A DNA stretch of 64,000 nucleotides from Microbulbifer variabilis (GTDB lineage: Bacteria; Pseudomonadota; Gammaproteobacteria; Pseudomonadales; Cellvibrionaceae), in assembly GCF_023716485.1 (NCBI RefSeq), contig NZ_CP092418.1, positions 851,001-915,000 on the forward strand, written 5' to 3'. The notes under the pieces are model-generated. The model was not told where the DNA came from, did no database searches, and saw nothing but the letters and a program-made list of their open reading frames with translations. Both the position numbers and the translations under genes were made by a program. Of this stretch, positions 16,734 through 25,061 are shown piece after piece (the first letter of the stretch is position 1; each line of letters begins with the position of its first letter).

Positions 16734-18026
16734 CTATTCTTTCAGGGCAATCAGCTGCGCCGTATCCAATCCTTCGGAGGCGGAAATAATGATTTGATCG
16801 CCCTCTTGCAGGCCGGAAACAATTTCCACTTGCTTCAATCCCAGCGCGCCGACTTGAATGGCAACGCGCTCTGCCTGTTGTTGATCGTTGAGACGGAATG
16901 CAAAGCGGCCGCCGCTCTGATCCAGAAAGCCTCCACGTTTTACCAGCAACACATCATTGCGGTTCTCCAGCAGTACGCGAGCGGTGAGGCGCAGGTTCTG
17001 GCGCAGGTTTTGGGGCTGTCCCTCGCTAAAGCGCACCCGGGCGATGACTTGGCTGTCGATGACTTCAGGGGATATCGCGGTGATTTCGCCGGGCAGTTCC
17101 CGCCCTCCAAGGTTGATGGCCACGGCCATATTCAGACCCAGGTCGTCGGCGTAGTTTTCTGGCACGGCGGCTTCCAATTCGAAACTGGTGAGATCCACTA
17201 CAGTGATCAGCGGTGAATTAGCGGGCACTGCACTGCGTTGGGTGACGGCGAGACTGCCGACAGTGCCATTCACTGGAGAGAGGATCTGCAGCTCGCGCAC
17301 ACGGCGCTCCAACTCCTCCACTTGCAGTTGTTGTTGTGATAGCTGCAGCTCCAGAGTCTGGGTTTCAAAGGTGAGGGACTCTTTCTCCAGCTCTGCATTT
17401 TGTACGGCCTGTTGGTATTCCAGCTGGGCGCGGGCCATTTCATCCTTGCTGCGCTCAAAGTCGAGCAGGGAGATAATCTGTTTCTCCATCGAGAGTTCGG
17501 AGCGCTTTAACTCCCTCTTAGCTGCAGTGAGATCGACTTTGGCCAGGTCGGCTTTTTGCTTGTTCTCCATCTGTTGGCGCTTGGCCTGGATTTTCTGCCG
17601 TTGCAGCTGCACACCGAGCTGGTTCAGTTGCGCCTTTTCCTGGGCCAGTTGGTTGGACAGCTCTGGGCTGTCGACGCTGGCGAGGATCTGACCGGCCTTT
17701 ACGGTATCTCCGGCTTTCACGGAAAACTTCACGATACCTTGAGCGGGGCTGAACAGGGTGGGGCTGTTGGCGGCGACGACTTTGCCTTGAACCACCAGGT
17801 CGCGCACTAGATCACCGCGCTCCACTTGGGCGATATTGATCCTTGATAGAGATAGGGTGTTATCCACGGAGCTGGTGCTATGCCAGGCGCTGATACCCCA
17901 GGTGAGGAAAGCGGTGGCCAGGCCGAGGCCGAGGGTACTCTTAATTACTTTTGGATTCTTCCACAGCGGCACGGCTTCGATTTTTGTATCTTGCCTGGAA
18001 GTGTCTCTGATCATCTCGCTTTCCAT
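16734..18026 (-). CDS. HlyD/MacA-type periplasmic adaptor of the ABC exporter
   Basis: A 430-residue adaptor with one N-terminal membrane anchor (about 30-48, LGLGLATAFLTWGISAW), a first lipoyl half (SPAQGIVKFSVKAGDTVKAGQIL), a very long Gln/Glu/Lys-rich coiled-coil hairpin (about 115-240), the second lipoyl half (ILSPVNGTVGSLAV) and beta-barrel and membrane-proximal domains ending in GLQEGDQIIISASEGL. The hairpin is long enough to reach an outer-membrane TolC-type channel, which is not encoded here. First gene of the exporter operon, preceded by a sigma-54 promoter. A start four codons later (MIRDTS) is possible. Confidence 0.92.
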   Translation of the reverse strand: MESEMIRDTSRQDTKIEAVPLWKNPKVIKSTLGLGLATAFLTWGISAWHSTSSVDNTLSLSRINIAQVERGDLVRDLVVQGKVVAANSPTLFSPAQGIVKFSVKAGDTVKAGQILASVDSPELSNQLAQEKAQLNQLGVQLQRQKIQAKRQQMENKQKADLAKVDLTAAKRELKRSELSMEKQIISLLDFERSKDEMARAQLEYQQAVQNAELEKESLTFETQTLELQLSQQQLQVEELERRVRELQILSPVNGTVGSLAVTQRSAVPANSPLITVVDLTSFELEAAVPENYADDLGLNMAVAINLGGRELPGEITAISPEVIDSQVIARVRFSEGQPQNLRQNLRLTARVLLENRNDVLLVKRGGFLDQSGGRFAFRLNDQQQAERVAIQVGALGLKQVEIVSGLQEGDQIIISASEGLDTAQLIALKE

Positions 18027-18119
18027 TACTCTCTAATTGGGGCTTTTGCTTTTCCAACTTGGATGCAAAAAATTTTCTATTCGGATGCAAATCAAAAAAA
18101 CTGGTTTTGCCGGGTATTC

Positions 18120-18135
18120 AGCAAGGGCTGTGCCA
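18120..18135 (-). promoter_or_regulatory. Sigma-54 (-24/-12) promoter of the ABC exporter operon
   Basis: The minus strand reads TGGCACAGCCCTTGCT, a complete match to the sigma-54 consensus TGGCAC-N5-TTGCW with exact spacing. Transcription should start near 18110, leaving a leader of about 85 bases before the adaptor ATG at 18026. The same locus encodes an NtrC-family activator (11309-12661), so positive autoregulation is a natural inference. Confidence 0.88.
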
Positions 18136-18210
18136 ACTTTGAAATAACTGTTAACTCATTGAAAAATAAGGATTTTTTGAGTTATTGGTAGTGCGGGGCT
18201 TTTTCGGGGG

Positions 18211-18246
18211 TGTCCGCAAAAAGTGTCCGCTGTCCGCTTTGTCCGC
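18211..18246. repeat. Four TGTCCGC direct repeats, candidate enhancer sites
   Basis: TGTCCGC occurs at 18211-18217, 18224-18230, 18231-18237 and 18240-18246. This cluster lies about 75-110 bases upstream of the -24 box at 18135, the normal distance for NtrC-type enhancer sites. The uneven spacing (13, 7, 9) and direct rather than inverted arrangement are unusual. It also lies 165 bases ahead of the divergent SulP gene, so that gene could be the one controlled. The rest of the 384-base gap 18027-18410 holds no gene. Confidence 0.5.
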
Positions 18247-18410
18247 TAGTGCTAAGGGGCCGGGGAAGATGAATAAAGCTAGGGCTGGGGAGACTGAAGG
18301 CGAAGGTCTATCCGCTGAATCTTTGGTCTGTAGTGGGGGTTTATGCGGGGGGACTGTGCATGTGGTAGAGTGCGCGGCCTTTTTTTGATCAATTCAAATT
18401 TATTGCGTTT

Positions 18411-19916
18411 ATGTTCCTTCCATCGCTGCTCTCATCGACCAAAGCCGACTGGTTCGGCAATATACGTCGCGACGTTCTCGCAGGCCTGGTAGTGGCCCTG
18501 GCTCTTATTCCAGAGGCGATCGCCTTCTCTATTATTGCGGGGGTGGACCCCAGGGTTGGACTCTACGCCTCCTTCTGTATTGCCGTGGTGATCGCCTTTG
18601 TGGGTGGCCGGCCGGGTATGATTTCCGCGGCCACGGGTGCCATGGCACTGCTGATGGTGACGCTGGTGAAGGAGCACGGCTTGCAGTATCTGCTGGCGGC
18701 GACGCTGCTCACCGGGGTACTGCAGATTATTGCCGGTTACCTCAAGCTGGGCAGCCTGATGAGCTTTGTGTCCCGGGCGGTGGTGACCGGGTTTGTGAAC
18801 GCCCTGGCCATTCTGATATTTATGGCGCAGATGCCCGAGTTGATCGGTGGCACCTGGGAGGTCTACGCCATGACCGCAGCGGGCCTGGGGATTATTTATC
18901 TTTTTCCCTATATTCCGGTGATTGGTAAAGCGGTGCCCTCACCGCTGGTGTGTATCCTACTGCTCACCGCAGTGGCCGTAACCATGGGGCTGGATATCCG
19001 TACCGTCGGCGATATGGGTGAACTGCCGGATACTCTGCCGATCTTCCTCTGGCCCGAAGTACCGCTGAATTTTGAAACCCTGCAGATTATCTTCCCTTAT
19101 TCCGCTGGCCTGGCTGTGGTCGGTCTGCTGGAGTCTCTGATGACGGCAACCATTGTCGACGACCTGACCGATACCAACAGCGATAAAAACCGCGAGTGTA
19201 AGGGGCAGGGGATTGCCAATATCGCTGCCGGCTCCCTCGGTGGTATGGCCGGTTGCGCCATGATTGGCCAGTCGGTAATCAACGTGAAGTCTGGCGGTCG
19301 CGGTAGACTCTCGACCCTGGTAGCCGGTATTGGCCTATTGACCCTGGTGGTGTTCCTCAGTGACTGGGTGGCGGTGATCCCTATGGCGGCCCTGGTGGCG
19401 GTCATGATCATGGTCTCTATCGGCACCTTTGATTGGAGCTCCATTCGCAACCTGAAACACTATCCGCTCTCCACCAATTTGGTCATGCTGGCCACTGTGA
19501 TTGTGGTAGTGTGGACCCATAACCTAGCTTATGGTGTGTTTGTTGGGGTGTTGCTGGCCGCGCTATTTTTTGCCAACAAAGTCAGCCACTTTATGTATGT
19601 AAGCAGTAAACTGGACGAGGCGCAGAGTCGTCGAACCTATAAAGTGATTGGGCAGGTTTTCTTTAATTCCGCCGATAAATTCACCGCATCATTCAACTTC
19701 AAAGAAGTCGTGGATACGGTAGTGATCGACCTCAGCCGCGCACATTTCTGGGATATCTCCGCGGTGAACGCCCTAGACAAAGTTGTGCTGAAATTCCGTC
19801 GTGAGGGCGCCCAGGTAGAGCTGGTGGGACTTAACCAAGCCAGTGAGACAATCGTCGACCGGTTCGGCGTACATGATAAACCCGAGGAAATTGAACGGGT
19901 TCTTGGAGGACATTGA
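18411..19916 (+). CDS. SulP-family inorganic anion transporter with STAS domain
   Basis: A 501-residue membrane protein of the SLC26/SulP family. The first 390 residues contain about 11-14 membrane segments with the family stretch [35 protein letters not shown], and the last 100 ([20 protein letters not shown]...[22 protein letters not shown]) form a STAS domain. Bacterial members carry bicarbonate, sulfate or dicarboxylates, and the substrate cannot be fixed here. The stop overlaps the start of the universal stress protein gene (TGATG), so the two are translationally coupled. Such SulP-USP pairs recur in marine bacteria and fit regulated bicarbonate or anion uptake. ATG 18411 has no strong ribosome-binding site. 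Confidence 0.92.
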   Translation: MFLPSLLSSTKADWFGNIRRDVLAGLVVALALIPEAIAFSIIAGVDPRVGLYASFCIAVVIAFVGGRPGMISAATGAMALLMVTLVKEHGLQYLLAATLLTGVLQIIAGYLKLGSLMSFVSRAVVTGFVNALAILIFMAQMPELIGGTWEVYAMTAAGLGIIYLFPYIPVIGKAVPSPLVCILLLTAVAVTMGLDIRTVGDMGELPDTLPIFLWPEVPLNFETLQIIFPYSAGLAVVGLLESLMTATIVDDLTDTNSDKNRECKGQGIANIAAGSLGGMAGCAMIGQSVINVKSGGRGRLSTLVAGIGLLTLVVFLSDWVAVIPMAALVAVMIMVSIGTFDWSSIRNLKHYPLSTNLVMLATVIVVVWTHNLAYGVFVGVLLAALFFANKVSHFMYVSSKLDEAQSRRTYKVIGQVFFNSADKFTASFNFKEVVDTVVIDLSRAHFWDISAVNALDKVVLKFRREGAQVELVGLNQASETIVDRFGVHDKPEEIERVLGGH

Positions 19917-20818
19917 TGGCCGTAAGCAACAGCGACAATAACAATAACTCCTTTAGTAATGGTGCTACACCGCCGCTGATACTCTCCTGTATCGACGGCT
20001 CCCATTACACCGGCGCAGTCTGTGATTATTCGGCCTGGCTGGCCGATAGCCTGGGTGCGCCACTAAAGCTGTTGCATAACATCGAACGCAGTGAGGTCCC
20101 TGCGGTAACGGACTTCACCGGTAGCATCGGCCTCGGCAGCCAGGAAGAGTTACTGGAAGAGCTGACCGCGCTGGAGCAACAGCGCGCGCAGTTGCTGGTA
20201 AAACAGGGCAAACTGATGTTGCAGGCCGCGCGTACTCGCGTTGAGGCTGCTGGAGTGGGGCAGGTAATGAGCTGCCAGCGCCACGACAGCTTGCCCGAGT
20301 CCGTGGTGGAGCTTGAGGATTCGATTCGTGTGCTGGTGCTCGGTATTCGCGGTGAAGAGCACGCGGATTCTGACCAGGGCCTGGGTGCGCAATTGGAGAC
20401 GGTGGTGCGTGCCCTGCACAAGCCGATTCTGGTGGTTAACCGGGAATTCCAGCCACCCAAGCGCATTATGCTCGCTTACGATGGTAGCGAAGCCGCGTGC
20501 AAGGCCCTGTCGCTGGTGGCAGAGAGCCCTCTGTTCCGGCAGATGTCCTGCCATCTGGTAAATGTGGGACCTGCGGACGTGGCGGAGAAACTGCTGGCGC
20601 AGGCCAGCGCTGAGCTGGATACTGCGGGGCTGGCGGTTACAGCCAGCCACCTGGAGGGCAATCCGGTTGAAGCTTTGATTGCCTATCAGTCAGAACACCA
20701 GATTGACCTCACAGTGATGGGGGCCTTCAGCCACAATCGCCTGCGTGACCTGTTAATGGGGAGCATCACCGCCAAGATGCTGCTAAAAACCCGGCAACCC
20801 CTGCTGCTGTTGCGTTGA
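19916..20818 (+). CDS. Tandem-domain universal stress protein
   Basis: A 300-residue cytoplasmic protein with two UspA domains (about 18-165 and 178-300). The second ends in MGAFSHNRLRDLLMGSITAKMLLKTRQPLLLLR, which holds the G-x2-x9-G(S/T) ATP-binding-type pattern (MGSITAKML). ATG 19916 is chosen over the TTG one codon earlier because GGAGG sits 8 bases upstream and the ATG overlaps the SulP stop. Coupled expression with the anion transporter suggests that it modulates transporter activity or responds to the same stress. Confidence 0.92.
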   Translation: MAVSNSDNNNNSFSNGATPPLILSCIDGSHYTGAVCDYSAWLADSLGAPLKLLHNIERSEVPAVTDFTGSIGLGSQEELLEELTALEQQRAQLLVKQGKLMLQAARTRVEAAGVGQVMSCQRHDSLPESVVELEDSIRVLVLGIRGEEHADSDQGLGAQLETVVRALHKPILVVNREFQPPKRIMLAYDGSEAACKALSLVAESPLFRQMSCHLVNVGPADVAEKLLAQASAELDTAGLAVTASHLEGNPVEALIAYQSEHQIDLTVMGAFSHNRLRDLLMGSITAKMLLKTRQPLLLLR

Positions 20819-20843
20819 TCATTGAAGCTCTGGGGTTGCGGCC

Positions 20844-22508
20844 TCAGAGTGCTAACGCTGCCTCCCTGGGGCTGGTGAACCAGCGCAGTGCTTCGGCATC
20901 TGCAGGCAGTGTTAATTCGCAGTAATGCGCCTCCGGCCGAGCTCGGCATAGCTCCTCCTCCGCGATAGCAAGGTAGTCGCTCAGGGTCCTTAGCGGTTGA
21001 GGCTCCTCTTCTTCGTTTATTGCCCCTGCGAAAAAATCCATCTCTGCCAAGCTGACAACTGGGCCGAGTTTTTCTTGCTGGAAGCGCCAGACTCCATGAG
21101 CCGTGTCGAAGGCGTAATAGGGCAGCAGCCTCCAGCCGTGCTGTGCGACCAGGGCAACTGCCTCTAGCAAGTATTCAAAGGTGTCTTCGTCGATAAAATA
21201 ATTGAAATTCAGGCGCACCCAGCCGGGCCGTAGTAGTTTTTGCCCCTTTAGAATCTGTTCTTCCAGAGCGCGGCTGTGCTCCATATCGATGCCGAGCAGT
21301 GCGTGCCCATAGGGGCCGGCACAGGAGCAGCCACCGCGGGCCTGGATACCAAACAGATCATTGAGCAGTGCCACAACAAAACCGTAGTGCAAGTCCTTGC
21401 CCTGCCAGAGAATACGCAGTGAAGCGATGGAAAGGCGAGGTGCCTGCAGGTTACCGAGAATTTCGATATTTTCTTCACGGGACCAGCGCTGCAGCGCTCG
21501 GTTGATAAACTGCTCTTCGCGTCTGGCAATTTCTTCTGTGCCCACCATCCCCTGCAGTTTGAAGACCATGCCGGCGCGAATAGACTCAACAATGGCGGGT
21601 GTGCCGCCCTCCTCACAGCGCTCCGGGTCCTCCAGGTAGCGGTGATCTTGCGGGGTGACATAGAGTACTGTGCCTCCGCCGGGAGTCGCCGGTACAGAGT
21701 TTTTTAACAGCCGCTCGTGTACCACCAGAATACCGGGGCTACCCGGCCCGCCGACGAATTTATGCGGTGAAATAAAGACCGCATCTTTATTTGCCTTGTC
21801 CCCAACTGCACACATGTCGATCCCCACATAGGGCGCGGCAGCCGCATAGTCCCAGAAGGACAGAGCGCCGTAGCGGTGTAGCAGTTGGGTGACGGCCGCT
21901 ACGTCGGTTTTAATGCCGGTTACATTGGAGGCAGCGGAAAAACTGCCAATCTTCACGGGTCGCTCGGCGTAAGTGTGCAACATGGATTCCAGACCGTTTA
22001 GATCCAGCCCGCCTTGGCGATTCAGGGGAATAGAAACCAGTTCGACGATGCTTTCCCGCCAGGGCAATTCATTGGAATGGTGCTCGTAGGGTCCGATAAA
22101 AACCACCGGCCGTTGTTGCGGAGGGATTTGCTCCAGTAGCTGGTGTCGCTTATCCAGGTCAGCCGGCAAACGGATGTTGAGGATATCGATCAGTTTGTTG
22201 ATCGCAGCGGTGGCGCCAGAGCCACAAAAAATGACCTTGTGTTCGGGGCTTGCATTGACCGCCCGGCGAATTTCTTCCCGTGCTTCCTCGCGCAGCGAAC
22301 TAATCTGTGCACCGGTAAAGGAACTCTCGCTGTGGGTATTAGCGTAGTAGGGCAGTACCTGCTGACGGATGGCATCTTCGATAAACGTCAATGAACGACC
22401 GGAAGCGGTGTAATCGGCATAAACCAAAGGCCTAGGTCCAAAAGGAGTAGGAATCGGTGTGCGATCGCCGATAACAGATTCACGGATGTGCTTGATAAGA
22501 GTGGTCAT
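20844..22508 (-). CDS. Class V PLP-dependent aminotransferase / cysteine desulfurase-like protein
   Basis: A 554-residue fold-type I PLP enzyme, longer than typical cysteine desulfurases (about 400), with an extra C-terminal region of about 120 residues. Visible landmarks are YADYTASGRSLTFIEDAI near the N-terminus, FCGSGATAAINKLIDIL (PLP phosphate site), SFSAASNVTGIKTDV, and the PLP lysine in FISPHKFVGGPGSPG. Reaction unknown: family members remove sulfur from cysteine or transfer amino groups. A Cys-rich stretch (GGCSCAGPYGHALLG) resembles the mobile catalytic-cysteine loop of desulfurases. GGGAAGAG precedes ATG 22508. It is divergent from an Lrp-type regulator and convergent with the stress protein gene. 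Confidence 0.85.
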   Translation of the reverse strand: MTTLIKHIRESVIGDRTPIPTPFGPRPLVYADYTASGRSLTFIEDAIRQQVLPYYANTHSESSFTGAQISSLREEAREEIRRAVNASPEHKVIFCGSGATAAINKLIDILNIRLPADLDKRHQLLEQIPPQQRPVVFIGPYEHHSNELPWRESIVELVSIPLNRQGGLDLNGLESMLHTYAERPVKIGSFSAASNVTGIKTDVAAVTQLLHRYGALSFWDYAAAAPYVGIDMCAVGDKANKDAVFISPHKFVGGPGSPGILVVHERLLKNSVPATPGGGTVLYVTPQDHRYLEDPERCEEGGTPAIVESIRAGMVFKLQGMVGTEEIARREEQFINRALQRWSREENIEILGNLQAPRLSIASLRILWQGKDLHYGFVVALLNDLFGIQARGGCSCAGPYGHALLGIDMEHSRALEEQILKGQKLLRPGWVRLNFNYFIDEDTFEYLLEAVALVAQHGWRLLPYYAFDTAHGVWRFQQEKLGPVVSLAEMDFFAGAINEEEEPQPLRTLSDYLAIAEEELCRARPEAHYCELTLPADAEALRWFTSPREAALAL

Positions 22509-22694
22509 GATTCTCTTCCCTGTTTTATAGGGGCACTCTAGGGCTTTGGGAGTGAAACAATGTGCCTATTTATGTGGTTTTTCAGCTCATCACCGAAACG
22601 TTGTGCCGTAACTTGAAGATTTTAGATTCTTTGTGTTGAATTCTGTTGAATAAGTGAGACGATGGGCCATTTGATGGTCGGTGTGGGGACAGGT

Positions 22695-23171
22695 ATGGCA
22701 GCAGTACTTAACCGGCAGGACAAACAAATTCTCGAGTTATTGCAGCGGGATGCGACACTCTCTGTGGGGGATATTGCCGAGCAGGTGGGGCTATCAAAAT
22801 CCGCCTGTTGGCGGCGTATTAACAAGCTGGAGGAGGAGGGTGTGATTGCCGAACGGGTGACACTGCTGAACCCGCAGAAACTCAATCTGCCACTGACCGT
22901 ATATATTTCCATTCGAACCAATCAGCACAATGATCATTGGGCTGCTCAGTTCGGTGAGTTGGTGCAAGGCATCGCCGAGATATTGGAGGTGCACCGTATG
23001 AGTGGGGACCTTGATTACCTGATCAAGGCGGTGGTTACCGATATGCCCGGTTACGACCGCCTTTACAAGGCGCTGATTAAAGCTGACCTATTCGATGTCA
23101 GTTCCAGTTTTGTGATGGAGACCATGAAACAGACTACCCGCCTGCCACTGACTTACGCGGGTACAGGCTGA
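22695..23171 (+). CDS. Lrp/AsnC-family transcriptional regulator
   Basis: From ATG 22695 (GGGGA just upstream) the protein has 158 residues, the family norm. The upstream ATGs at 22662 and 22674 would add a non-conserved tail. The N-terminal helix-turn-helix (NRQDKQILELLQRDATLSVGDIAEQVGLSKSACWRRINKLEEEGVI) is followed by the RAM ligand-binding domain (VYISIRTNQHNDHWAAQFGELVQGIAEILEVHRMSGDLDYLIKAVVTDMPGYDRLY). Such proteins sense amino acids. The divergent aminotransferase gene, 186 bases away, is the likely target. The stop lies four bases from the convergent YjdF-like gene. Confidence 0.93.
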   Translation: MAAVLNRQDKQILELLQRDATLSVGDIAEQVGLSKSACWRRINKLEEEGVIAERVTLLNPQKLNLPLTVYISIRTNQHNDHWAAQFGELVQGIAEILEVHRMSGDLDYLIKAVVTDMPGYDRLYKALIKADLFDVSSSFVMETMKQTTRLPLTYAGTG

Positions 23172-23175
23172 CGGA

Positions 23176-23886
23176 TTAGTGGCTGTGCCGGTTGCGCCAC
23201 CATTGCAGGAACTTGGCTTCTCCTCTGGCCCTGTCCCCTTCAGGAACCCGCATACTATTGAGTATTTCTTTCCAAGTATTGGAGTTCAGCCACAGGTTTA
23301 GAGCTAGGACAATCAACATAGCGACTATGGCGCCCAGGCCCGCCAGCAACATATCCTTCTGCGCATCCCAAATATCCCCCTGTGAACCGAGAAAGGCGAT
23401 GCCCAATTCCGGGGAAACTGTGCGCGCCGCTTGCCACTCGATAATTTCATAAATGGAGGACAGGGCGAAGGTGACATCTACCGGAAAGAAGTAAGCCCAG
23501 AAACCGCGCAAACCGGCGAGGCGGATCAATATCTCTCGTACCGGGTAGGCCAGTAATAAGCCAAAACTAAAATGCACCAACCGGTCGTACATATTGCGCT
23601 CGCTGCCGAGCCACTCTCCCATGGAGAAACCGAATGGTACCTCCGCGTAGGTGTAGTGGGAGCCGATTACATGCAGGCACATAAACAGGGTGATTAGCGT
23701 GTAGGAAACCCTGGATAGAGGAAATACCCGGGCGCTGAGTAAAATAACGGGAAGGGCTGCAAAGACCAGGTAGTTTTCCAGCAACCAGTCATCCGGATGT
23801 AGGGGCTGCCAGGCGGACCAACCCCAAGTAAAGGCGAAAACGCTCAGTAGTACCAAGCGGTACCAGTGTTGGCGAAGGGTGGACAT
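23176..23886 (-). CDS. YjdF-like inner-membrane protein (DUF2238)
   Basis: From ATG 23886 the protein has 236 residues with six predicted membrane helices. Landmarks such as HYTYAEVPFG, RNMYDRLVHFSFGLLLAYPVREI and the acidic EIIEW/DIWDAQKDM motifs match DUF2238, the family of E. coli YjdF. The conserved acidic and aromatic residues inside helices suggest a transporter-like or enzymatic role, but no activity is established. An upstream in-frame start at 23931 would add 15 residues without clear similarity. It stands alone. Confidence 0.88.
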   Translation of the reverse strand: MSTLRQHWYRLVLLSVFAFTWGWSAWQPLHPDDWLLENYLVFAALPVILLSARVFPLSRVSYTLITLFMCLHVIGSHYTYAEVPFGFSMGEWLGSERNMYDRLVHFSFGLLLAYPVREILIRLAGLRGFWAYFFPVDVTFALSSIYEIIEWQAARTVSPELGIAFLGSQGDIWDAQKDMLLAGLGAIVAMLIVLALNLWLNSNTWKEILNSMRVPEGDRARGEAKFLQWWRNRHSH

Positions 23887-23983
23887 AACTGCAGAAACCC
23901 CATTACAGACAAGGTATATCCGCGCCAGCATACACGATTGCTTATCTCCGTGGGTTATATCGGATTACTGCCTCCATCCCTGG

Positions 23984-24556
23984 CTAGTGCAAAGCTGCAC
24001 GGTAGGGCAGTGCCTCAGTGATTTGCGCTTCCTCATCCAGTAGATGGCAAAGGCGGTTTTTGATTGTATGACTAGGAAAGTATTCCAGTGCCAACTCTAA
24101 AAAGAGTTCATGGTGGCGGGCTTCGCTCTCGGTGATTACCCGATAAAAAGTTTTCAACGGCCCCTCTGGTAGCGCTTCGGCCACTAGGCCAAAGCGCTCG
24201 CAACCGCGCGCCTCAATAATGGCTGCGGTGAGCAAGCGATCCATCAAGTATTCATCAGGGCCGCGGCGGATTAACTGTCGCAGGGCGTGGATATAGGGAT
24301 CTTTCTCGTCCGCTGCTTGGTAGATACCTCGTTCGTGCATGATTTTGATGACCTGACGAAAATGGTTCATTTCCTCCAATGCCAGGTTCACCATGGCTTC
24401 CACCAACAGAGGTTTGTCCGGGTAGTGGGAGAACATGGAGACGGCCATGCCAGAGGCCTTCTTTTCGGCTGCGGCGTGATCCTGTAGAAAACGATTGAAA
24501 TCTTTGAGCACTACCTCTGCCCAGGCCCTCGGAGTTTTAAAGCGTAGTTGCAACAT
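23984..24556 (-). CDS. miaE: tRNA-(ms2io6A)-hydroxylase, MiaE type
   Basis: From ATG 24556 (MLQLRFKTPRAWAEVVL) the protein has 190 residues. It has a ferritin-like four-helix di-iron fold: EKKASGMAVSMFSHYPDK, LEEMNHFRQVIKIMHERG (E-x2-H ligand pair), IIEARGCERF and ITESEARHHELFLELA supply the carboxylate and histidine ligands. MiaE hydroxylates the isopentenyl group of ms2i6A at position 37 of tRNAs that read U-starting codons, using O2. A longer frame to 24697 would run into the thioesterase gene and is not preferred. A TATAAT box sits 29-34 bases upstream of the chosen ATG. Confidence 0.9.
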   Translation of the reverse strand: MLQLRFKTPRAWAEVVLKDFNRFLQDHAAAEKKASGMAVSMFSHYPDKPLLVEAMVNLALEEMNHFRQVIKIMHERGIYQAADEKDPYIHALRQLIRRGPDEYLMDRLLTAAIIEARGCERFGLVAEALPEGPLKTFYRVITESEARHHELFLELALEYFPSHTIKNRLCHLLDEEAQITEALPYRAALH

Positions 24557-24584
24557 GGTGGATAACGGCAGTGACAAAATGGTT

Positions 24585-24590
24585 ATTATA
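24585..24590 (-). promoter_or_regulatory. Probable -10 element ahead of miaE
   Basis: A perfect TATAAT on the minus strand, placing the start of transcription near 24578 and supporting the ATG at 24556. The -35 region (AAAGCT at the 17-base spacing) is poor. It lies within the short gap between miaE and the thioesterase stop. Confidence 0.4.
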
Positions 24591-24632
24591 CCGCCATCCA
24601 CAGGAATAGCTTTCTGGGGATTAAAGAGCGCT

Positions 24633-25061
24633 TTAGCCGGCCAATCGACGCTCGCGAAGCTCCCGCTCACGCCGCGTAGCGATACGTGCCTGCTCAAGGG
24701 TCATTCCGGCCTTGGCGTGAGGTGTGGGTTTGCCGTTGGCATCCAGTGCCACGAAAACAATCTGTTCCACCTGCACAATGAGTTGCTGGGTCTGCTTGTT
24801 GCGTACTTCGCAGTGCACGGTCAGGGAGGTCTGACCAATACCAACCACTTCAAAGCCGAATTCCACGACATCGCCGCAGCAGGCTGAACTAACAAAGTCA
24901 ATCTCTGACATCAGCTTGGTGACCAGCATGGGCGTGCCCATCTGACAGCCAGCAAAAATGGCGGCCTCTTCATCAATCCAGGCGAGCAGCTGACCGCCAA
25001 ACAGGCGCTGTGCGGGATTCAGATCGCAGGGTTTGACACAGTGACGGGAGTAATATTTCAC
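24633..25061 (-). CDS. Acyl-CoA thioesterase, hotdog fold (YciA-like)
   Basis: A 142-residue single-hotdog protein. NPAQRLFGGQLLAWIDEEAAIFA holds the catalytic Asp/Glu helix of the YciA/BACH-type acyl-CoA thioesterases, and SEIDFVSSACCGDVVEFGFEVVGIGQTSLTVHCEV is the conserved beta-sheet region. These enzymes hydrolyse acyl-CoA to free fatty acid and CoA in the cytoplasm and act as multimers. The C-terminus is Arg-rich (IATRRERELRERR). It is upstream of miaE in the same direction, about 76 bases before miaE's ATG. Chain-length preference cannot be told. Confidence 0.88.
   Translation of the reverse strand: MKYYSRHCVKPCDLNPAQRLFGGQLLAWIDEEAAIFAGCQMGTPMLVTKLMSEIDFVSSACCGDVVEFGFEVVGIGQTSLTVHCEVRNKQTQQLIVQVEQIVFVALDANGKPTPHAKAGMTLEQARIATRRERELRERRLAG

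Noticed and set aside
18185..18388. 67-codon plus-strand frame over the TGTCCGC repeats
   Set aside because: It covers regulatory repeats, has no homology and a biased Gly/Ala content.
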